From Rhodopirellula sp. SM50 (lineage in GTDB: Bacteria > Planctomycetota > Planctomycetia > Pirellulales > Pirellulaceae): a stretch of 64,000 nucleotides of DNA. Location of the stretch: positions 62,001 to 126,000 of the forward strand of contig NZ_NTFY01000062.1 of assembly GCF_002289565.1 (NCBI RefSeq), written 5' to 3'. Shown here one piece after another: positions 56,739 through 64,000 of this stretch. The position numbers and the translations under genes are program-made. Position 1 is the stretch's first letter; each line of letters starts with the position of its first letter. The notes below the pieces were generated by a model, which saw only the letters and a list, made by a program, of their open reading frames with translations, did no database searches and was not told where the DNA came from.

Positions 56739-58142
56739 CTAGAACGAAACCATGGCACCAAAGCTCAGCCCGTGAGCGATGAAGGTATCGGTTTCGAATT
56801 CAAACGACGGGTCAAGCGTTCCCGACGGGACCTCCGGAGGGAACTGCGAGACGTTGCGATCAATCATGTCCGCAACACGCAACGTGTTGGACCAGATGAT
56901 CACGTTGTAGCCGACCGATAATTCGATGTAGCGATCCAAACGCGTCGTGAACATCACACCCAACTCGGGGATCACACTGAATTCCGATTCATCATAGCTG
57001 CCGAGGTTGGTCGATTGAGCCAGCAGCCCGCCGGTGAAGGTGCTCGATCCCGCGCCGGGAACGCTGTTGGTGGTTTGACCGTTGATCCGCGCTTCGGCCT
57101 GATTGACGCCGAAGCCGAGCTTGGCCATCGCGTTGAAGGTCGAGGAGCTGCGGCACCGGCGCAGGTAATGCAGTCCGATCTGAGCTCCGTGGAATCGGTT
57201 TTCGGCCTGAAACTCGTCAAACAGGGTTTGGGTTGTTCCCGAGATGATTTGCCCCTGGGCGGCAGTGAATGCGCCGACTTGGTCGATCCGCAGCGATTCA
57301 TCGAGGCGCCCATGACGGTAGCCGACCAACAGGTCCAGCTGATCGCACGATGAGGTGCAAAGTCGTTGACGACGCATGGCGTCAAAGGCATACAACTCAC
57401 TCTCGACCTGCACGGAAACGCTGCCGGTCAAGAAGTCCGGATGGGCGATCAGCATTGCGCTTTCGCTGTTCGACCCGGTGTCAAAGACGGGGCGGGCCAA
57501 CAAGGCGCGGCCGTCGCGAAAACTCTCGCTGTCCTCAAAGACGCCCAGGCCGCTCAATTCAAACCCATCGCCGCACGCATTGATGCCCCAACTCAACGTG
57601 ACACGGGCGCCCGAACGCAATTCGTCTCCGACCCCGGTTCCGCCAAACAAAATCGACGTCCCGGATTGATCCAGACGCCCCGTGTCTTCCGGCGCCGTCC
57701 CGGCGGGGCTGGTCGTGACCAAGACTGGTAGCTCGACCGCATCGAGTGACCACAGCAGGTACTCGGCGTGGATAGAAAATGGTGTTCGATGACCTCTCGT
57801 CGCGCCCATGCTGTCACAACCGAGTCCGTCGCAGCCCAGGGTGTCACATTGGGCGTCGAACGATTCGGCGGGGAGGTACTCGTGCGACACCGTAGCGACC
57901 GATGGCCGTTGATGGTTCCGGGGACGAAATTCTCGTTTTCGTCTGGCGTCGACCGTGCCTGTCGAGACGGGTCGCCAGGTCATCAGCGGCGAATCCTGCT
58001 CCGACTGCGCCCCGATCGTTGTTTCCGCAGCTGAACGCCCCTCGGCGGCGGGTAGCGAATCGAGGGTGGAAGCGAAAGTGATCCACACACCGCCAGCAAC
58101 GGCGGCAGTCCAAGGGTTTCGCAGCAGCGATAGAAACGACAT
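56739..58142 (-). CDS. BBP7 family outer membrane beta-barrel protein
   Basis: The protein has 467 residues with a signal peptide (RNPWTAAVAGGVWITFASTL). The region with FSIHAEYLLWSLDAVELPVL begins the barrel; GVGDELRSGARVTLSWGINA, LGVFEDSESFRDGRALLARP, YRHGRLDESLRIDQVGAFTA, FHGAQIGLHYLRRCRSSSTF and the end DTFIAHGLSFGAMVSF fit a BBP7 (DUF1551-like) barrel with terminal aromatic residue. A Cys-rich motif (DTLGCDGLGCDSM) precedes the barrel. This family is expanded in planctomycetes; its function is unknown, outer membrane location inferred. Confidence 0.9.
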   Translation of the reverse strand: MSFLSLLRNPWTAAVAGGVWITFASTLDSLPAAEGRSAAETTIGAQSEQDSPLMTWRPVSTGTVDARRKREFRPRNHQRPSVATVSHEYLPAESFDAQCDTLGCDGLGCDSMGATRGHRTPFSIHAEYLLWSLDAVELPVLVTTSPAGTAPEDTGRLDQSGTSILFGGTGVGDELRSGARVTLSWGINACGDGFELSGLGVFEDSESFRDGRALLARPVFDTGSNSESAMLIAHPDFLTGSVSVQVESELYAFDAMRRQRLCTSSCDQLDLLVGYRHGRLDESLRIDQVGAFTAAQGQIISGTTQTLFDEFQAENRFHGAQIGLHYLRRCRSSSTFNAMAKLGFGVNQAEARINGQTTNSVPGAGSSTFTGGLLAQSTNLGSYDESEFSVIPELGVMFTTRLDRYIELSVGYNVIIWSNTLRVADMIDRNVSQFPPEVPSGTLDPSFEFETDTFIAHGLSFGAMVSF

Positions 58143-58315
58143 TTTGCAGACTCAGCGTCATCGACGTAGGGAACGAGTTGCACGCACACAACTTCCTCGA
58201 ATCCATTTATCGGCTACCAGCCACCTAATCGTTAATGCTTGCCTAATCGATAAACTCGATTGTTGGATCCAACCATTGCAAGTCAGCAACGTCCAGCGGT
58301 CCGCCGCCGCGTCTC

Positions 58316-58622
58316 CCCCTGCGGGGTCTGTCCCCACCGCGGTCGCCTGTCCCCACCGCGGTCGCCTGTCCCCACCGCGGTCGCCTGTCCCCACCGCGGT
58401 CGCCATTGAAAATAGGACCAATGTGACAGATACGACACATGGGTCGTCTAGGTCCTATTGGTCCCATCTCTCCAACCACCTGGGGTCTGTCCCCAATCGC
58501 CTCTCTGTCCCCAATCGCCTCTCTCGGGCGGGCGTTGAGAATGGGACCAATGGGACTGATAGGACCTATGCGTCCCCTAGGTCCTATTGGTCCTATTTCC
58601 CCACCCGCCCCGTCGCCACCGC
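58316..58622. repeat. ctgtccccaccgcggtcgc tandem and gggacctatgggacc repeat block downstream of 16S
   Basis: Four 19-bp units (58328-58403) are followed by pieces such as aggtcctattggtcccat, with gggaccaatgggactgatag later. The same words make up 63780-63975. The segment 58628-58682 adds ccaactgtcaactg short repeats. The gap 58143-58846 has no gene. Confidence 0.85.
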
Positions 58623-58687
58623 AGGCCCACTGCCAACTGCCAACCGCCCACTGCCAACTGTCAACTGTCAACTGTCAACTGCGCACG

Positions 58688-58739
58688 AAAAAACCCGCGT
58701 TGGCTGGCGACAGTCCAACGCGGGTCTTCGTGATTTTTT
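58688..58739 (-). terminator. rho-independent terminator behind the 16S gene (may act on both strands)
   Basis: The stem acccgcgttgg/ccaacgcgggt (58693-58703 with 58715-58725) is flanked by A6 on the left and T6 on the right of the plus strand, so transcripts from either side end in a U run. Confidence 0.85.
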
Positions 58740-58839
58740 GGTGGTGAAATGGAAGCAAGCTTCCCTGTTGAGTTCTCTTCGCGAGATCACTTCCACGGAT
58801 TCGATTCCCACTGTCACCAGTGAAAACCTATTTCTAAGA

Positions 58840-60379
<1,540 letters not shown>

Positions 60380-61034
60380 TGTATTGCATCACGAGCGGCC
60401 AAGGCCACTCGGGAAAATCAAAGTTAAACCGAAAGTTCAATGCTGCTCCGGGCCGTTCGGTTAACGACCCAGCGATTCGCCATTTTGCTGCCGGGAAAAA
60501 CACCCCAAGGGGCATCCAGCTTCCCAGCAAAGCGATCTCGCAAATGCTGAACTCAACAGAAGTTTCACCACCAAATTGTCAATGATCAGTTGGCTCGGGG
60601 AGAAGCGACTTGCGTCGCTCGCCCTCACCAAGGAGGCGGAAAGATAGGGGCGGGTTCGCTGATTGGCAAGAGGCATCGGTGAAATTTCTGAAAATTAATT
60701 GCGAGGAGCGTTTTTTGGCAGGCTAATTGCCCTGCCCGCCGCGTCCGCCCCCGCATCGGCCACCATCCGGCCGCGCTCTCCCGGCAGACCCTCTGAGCCG
60801 GCTTTCCCGCAAATGCCCGCTCCAATGCCTCTCCAGATACGCTTCGGCGGCTCTCCAGATACGCGATGGCGGAGGGAACTCCGCCATCGCGGCGACCCCC
60901 ACGCGGACTGACTTGTTTAACCCGAAAGGTCCGATGATTGGAAGAGTCGCGATCGCGTCAGTCCGATACCGAAGAAGCGGCATGCTCCGTTGGTCCCCCC
61001 CACCGCCCACTCTCATTTCGAAGGTCGATTCTCG
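60380..61034. other. upstream region of 16S and leader of the AAA+ gene
   Basis: No gene was recognised. A TTGACA box on the minus strand (60577-60582) is a weak -35 candidate for 16S, without a good -10. A hairpin with 12-bp arms (cgcgatggcgga, 60862-60873, with 60880-60891) lies next to a duplicated ctccagatacgc. Confidence 0.5.
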
Positions 61035-62792
61035 ATGTCACTTACGCCTCCTTCTGCCGGCAACGGCGCGGATGCAGATCGCCAACTTGATGCCCTGATC
61101 TCTCGAATCCAATCCCTCACCGGTGGCGAATCGGTCGCTCCGGCTGCCAAACAACAGCCACGGCCCGCCCAAGCCGCGAGCGGGCCGGGCCCGATGGCGA
61201 CGAACCAATCGGCCCCGGGACAGGCGGCCCCGCCGGCGGGACTCTCCGGCGGACCGCAGCCGGCTCAACGGCCGACCGTGCCGCAGCGACCGGCCTCCCA
61301 GAATCTGACGCCAGCGGCCGGAGACGCGCCTGTGACGCCGCAGGGCGGCCCAAGAACCCAACGGCCGGGACCTCCCCAGGCCGGAGCACCGGGCGGCGCC
61401 AAGCCGCCCCAACGCACGCGCCCGCAACCTGCCAACCCGCCCGCCAAAGAAGCCGCCGGTGGGCCGAAGCAGTCGCTCGGCGGAGGCGTCGACATCCCTC
61501 CGGGCCCGCTCGGGTTCGAACCCTCACGCGACGAAGCCTGGCGGCCGGTCGAGCCGGAATCGATGGAAAAAGCTGGGATCAATGAATCGATCCTGGAGGC
61601 GATCATGTATCGCTTTCTGCTGACTGCTGGTGAATCCGAAGGCCGTAAGATCGCCGATCAAGTCAAGGTGCCGTTCCGTCTGGTCGAACCGATTCTGACC
61701 CGCATGAAGATGGAACAGAACATCGCCTACAAGAACGCGACGGCGACCAACGATTACGTCTACATCCTGACCGAAACCGGACGACAAATCGCCCGCAACC
61801 ACGCCTCCGATTGCACCTATTTCGGGGCCTGCCCGGTTCGGCTGGAGGATTACATCAAGAGCGTTCGCTACCAGACGATCGAGGGACAGTATCCGAAAAA
61901 GGCGGATTTGGTTCGCGCGTTCAGCGACCTGTTGATCAACCCCAAGATGCTCAACCGCCTGGGACCGGCGATCGCCAGCGGGCGGGGGATGTTTTTGTTC
62001 GGCTTCCCGGGGAACGGAAAGACATCGATCGCCGAGCGGGTCACCGGGGCGTTTGGCAAGTACATCTGGATCCCGCGCAGCGTCGACATCGACGGCGACG
62101 TGCTACGGGTCTTTGACCCGATGAACCACGTGCTGGCGATGCCCGAAGAAAACACCGGGTTGCTGGACATCGGCGGTTTCGACAAACGCTGGGTGCGAAT
62201 CGAACGCCCCACGATCATCGCCGGTGGTGAATTGACGATGGAAATGCTCGAAGTGCTATGCAACTCCGACACCAACATCAGCGAATCCCCCCTGCAACTG
62301 AAAAGCAACTGCGGCACGCTGGTCATCGATGACTTCGGCCGTCAAAAAATGCGCGTCGACGAGTTGCTCAACCGCTGGATCATTCCGCTGGAAAAACGCT
62401 ACGACTTTCTCAACATGGCCAGCGGAAAAAAGATCCAAGTCCCCTTCGACCAGCTGGTGATTTTCAGCACCAACCTGGAGCCCAAGGATCTGGTCGACGA
62501 CGCGTTCTTGCGACGGATTCCCTACAAGATCGAAGTCGAAAACCCGCCGGAGCAGGACTTTCGCAAACTGTTCGAAATCATGTGCCGGATCACCAAGGTG
62601 CCTTACAACGCCGACGCGATCGACTACTTGATCAAGACCCACTATTTGCCCGTCGGCCGCCCGTTCCGAAACTGCCAGCCCCGTGACCTGTTGCTGCAAG
62701 TTCGCAACTTCTGTCTCTATAACGACTTGGAAGTCGAACTGAAGAACGAGTACTTCGACTTCGCCTGCGACAACTACTTCTCGGTGATGTGA
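61035..62792 (+). CDS. AAA+ ATPase with low-complexity N-terminus
   Basis: The protein has 585 residues from the ATG at 61035 ([20 protein letters not shown]). Residues about 45-155 are a Pro/Ala/Gly/Gln-rich linker. A winged-helix-like part follows ([36 protein letters not shown]), then the ATPase: Walker [20 protein letters not shown] (about residues 318-336), Walker [14 protein letters not shown], a sensor-1 type [10 protein letters not shown] and a lid with [19 protein letters not shown]. Resembles ATPases of planctomycete genomes often annotated only as AAA family. The client is unknown. Confidence 0.9.
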   Translation: MSLTPPSAGNGADADRQLDALISRIQSLTGGESVAPAAKQQPRPAQAASGPGPMATNQSAPGQAAPPAGLSGGPQPAQRPTVPQRPASQNLTPAAGDAPVTPQGGPRTQRPGPPQAGAPGGAKPPQRTRPQPANPPAKEAAGGPKQSLGGGVDIPPGPLGFEPSRDEAWRPVEPESMEKAGINESILEAIMYRFLLTAGESEGRKIADQVKVPFRLVEPILTRMKMEQNIAYKNATATNDYVYILTETGRQIARNHASDCTYFGACPVRLEDYIKSVRYQTIEGQYPKKADLVRAFSDLLINPKMLNRLGPAIASGRGMFLFGFPGNGKTSIAERVTGAFGKYIWIPRSVDIDGDVLRVFDPMNHVLAMPEENTGLLDIGGFDKRWVRIERPTIIAGGELTMEMLEVLCNSDTNISESPLQLKSNCGTLVIDDFGRQKMRVDELLNRWIIPLEKRYDFLNMASGKKIQVPFDQLVIFSTNLEPKDLVDDAFLRRIPYKIEVENPPEQDFRKLFEIMCRITKVPYNADAIDYLIKTHYLPVGRPFRNCQPRDLLLQVRNFCLYNDLEVELKNEYFDFACDNYFSVM

Positions 62793-62844
62793 TCGGTGGC
62801 ATTTCCCCGATGCCATCTACTTTGACACCGAACCGGGTGTTTCT

Positions 62845-63230
62845 TGTTAGCGGTAGGGCGCGAGCCCTCCGTTTTTTCACGGTATTTTTGAAGCGCGACC
62901 GGACGGCTCGCGCCGTTCCGCTAACACCTTCAAGTTTCTTGTTAGCGGTAGGGCGCGAGCCCTCCGGTCTTTCACGGTATTTTTGAAGCGCGACCGGACG
63001 GCTCGCGCCGTTCCGCTGACACCTTCAAGTTTCTTGCTAGCGGTAGGGCGCGAGCCCTCCGGTTTTTCACGGTATTTTTGAAGCGCGACCGGACGGCTCG
63101 CGCCGTTCCGCTAACACCTTCAAGTTTCTTGCTAGCGGTAGGGCGCGAGCCCTCCGGTCTTTCACGGTATTTTTGAAGCGCGACCGGACGGCTCGCGCCG
63201 TTCCGCTAACACCTTCAAGATGACACCGGG
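62845..63230. repeat. four tandem 95-bp hairpin units
   Basis: Units begin at 62850, 62945, 63040 and 63135 with gcggtagggcgcgagccctc and end with gctcgcgccgttccgc before the spacer accttcaagtttcttg. The two halves of each unit pair into a long stem. One diverged copy of the arms is at 411-495. The stretch between 62793 and 63246 has no gene. Confidence 0.95.
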
Positions 63231-63246
63231 CCTTTTGCGCCTGCGA

Positions 63247-63693
63247 TCATTGCCGCGGCGCAGTCACGATGCCCGAATTGGATTGCTGGCGCAGCCCGTC
63301 GGCCCTGGCGATGATCTCCTCCGACGCCGGTAGCGTCTTGGGGACCAACGTCACGTCGATGATGCGTTCGTCACGAATCTCTCCAGGCCAGAGCGTTTCG
63401 GCGACGAAGTCGATGCCCGGCCACTGGTACCAGGGCGGGTTGAATCGGCGACGGATCGTTTCGGTGCGATACCCGTCGGCCTCGATGCGGAATTCGCGCG
63501 TCCCGTAATAGACAAACGGGGTCGAAGCCGGTGACGCACCGATCACCTGGTTGTCGACCGACACCATCGCACCGGGAGGATTGGTGCGAACCGTCATCCG
63601 CCGACGGACACAGCCTGACGACGCCAAGCAGAAGCACGACACGGCCACAACGAAAAACAAGCGGCGATCAAGACGGCTGGAGGGGATCGGCAT
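63247..63693 (-). CDS. PEGA domain lipoprotein
   Basis: The protein has 148 residues from the ATG at 63693. A lipoprotein signal (RLFFVVAVSCFCLASSGC) puts the lipidated Cys near residue 29, followed by VRRRMTVRTNPPGAMVSVDN, the PEGA strand pair, and VYYGTREFRIEADGYRTETI. PEGA domains are small surface sandwiches; planctomycete lipoproteins of this kind are usually periplasmic or outer-membrane located. The longer frame to 63855 runs through a repeat encoding a pseudo-collagen peptide and is rejected. Confidence 0.88.
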   Translation of the reverse strand: MPIPSSRLDRRLFFVVAVSCFCLASSGCVRRRMTVRTNPPGAMVSVDNQVIGASPASTPFVYYGTREFRIEADGYRTETIRRRFNPPWYQWPGIDFVAETLWPGEIRDERIIDVTLVPKTLPASEEIIARADGLRQQSNSGIVTAPRQ

Positions 63694-63779
63694 GCGAAAC
63701 AGGACCCAAACGGCGGACGGAAAGACAGACCCAAAAACGTAGTAGCACGTCGGGGGCCCGCTGTTCCAGGCCAATCTCG

Positions 63780-63975
63780 CCAGCCGCCGGGGTCTGTCCC
63801 CGGTGGGGATGGGACCTATGGGACCCATGGGACCTATGTGTCGTATCTGTCCCATTGGTCCTATTTCAACCGCGTGTGCCGTGTCCCCGCGTGGGCCTGC
63901 GGTGGATTGGGACCTATGGGACGCAGGGGACCCATGTGTCGTATCTGTCCCATTGGTCCTATTTCCCCGCGTGGG
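63780..63975. repeat. gggacctatgggacccatg repeat block
   Basis: Two long copies (about 63806-63866 and 63909-63966) share gacctatgggac..., catgtgtcgtatctgtccca and ttggtcctattt. The same words surround 58405-58605 in reshuffled order. The rest of 63694-64000 has no recognised gene. Confidence 0.88.
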
Positions 63976-64000
63976 CGCGGATCACTTGGGCAATGTCACG

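Noticed and set aside
58243-58671. Minus-strand ORF with GPIGPRGRIGPIS peptide
   Set aside because: Also a translation of the repeat block downstream of 16S; no signal, no conserved start.
60554-60582. 16S promoter (TTGACA box)
   Set aside because: No acceptable -10 hexamer at 16-18 bases; listed only as a weak candidate.
63694-63855. Collagen-like N-terminal extension (GPMGPIGPI) of the PEGA gene
   Set aside because: It is the chance translation of the gggacctatgggacc repeat; the lipoprotein signal starts at 63693.

Overview
The window looks like a chromosomal segment of a planctomycete of the Pirellulaceae (Rhodopirellula/Rubripirellula/Stieleria type). The clues are a 16S rRNA gene with no tRNA, 23S or 5S beside it; several secreted proteins carrying the planctomycete N-terminal signature (basic stretch, then LExRxLLA); a BBP7-type barrel; an ECF sigma factor next to a Ser/Thr kinase with TPRs; high GC; and intergenic DNA full of small palindromic repeats. 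The genus is an inference. No phage, plasmid, transposase, tRNA or CRISPR array was recognised.

Layout. 1-3715 (minus): a translationally coupled operon of membrane proteins (RDD, SpoIIM-like, unknown integral membrane protein, then a TM protein cut by the left edge). 4452-7796: an Nramp-related transporter convergent with a secreted prenyltransferase/squalene-oxidase-repeat protein. 8365-14868 (minus): a tightly overlapping surface-polysaccharide operon (short coiled coil, methyltransferase, two glycosyltransferases, Wzm/Wzt ABC exporter, sulfotransferase). 14961-21623: a small Tyr/Gly/Arg-rich secreted protein, a zinc-ribbon membrane protein, PilZ, PPK2 and ABC ATPase genes, ispF, a methyltransferase-like gene, and a molybdopterin-oxidoreductase/pentapeptide fusion. 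21904-29838: a LysR regulator divergent from an isopropylmalate/tartrate-type dehydrogenase, then two secreted carbohydrate-active proteins (DUF5060 multidomain and GH62 arabinofuranosidase) and an unknown. 30208-35081: a giant hybrid sensor kinase and a small secreted protein. 35471-43267: an FG-GAP/GEVED/dockerin surface protein and a SWIM-SNF2 ATPase. 44573-56557: ECF sigma factor, Ser/Thr kinase, a signature-bearing secreted protein, an AraC regulator, two cohesin-like proteins and a cohesin-dockerin-cadherin protein. 56739-63693: BBP7 barrel, 16S rRNA with terminator, a AAA+ ATPase and a PEGA lipoprotein.

The most unusual signals are: (a) two dispersed repeats, each also found elsewhere in the window, that lie in frame inside the left-edge gene; (b) two MITE-like families with imperfect terminal inverted repeats, one present as two copies of exactly 104 bp; (c) a 95-bp hairpin unit repeated four times and a 29-bp unit repeated eight times; (d) a possible planctomycete cohesin/dockerin surface-assembly locus next to an ECF/kinase switch; and (e) several proteins with unusual domain combinations or missing family motifs.
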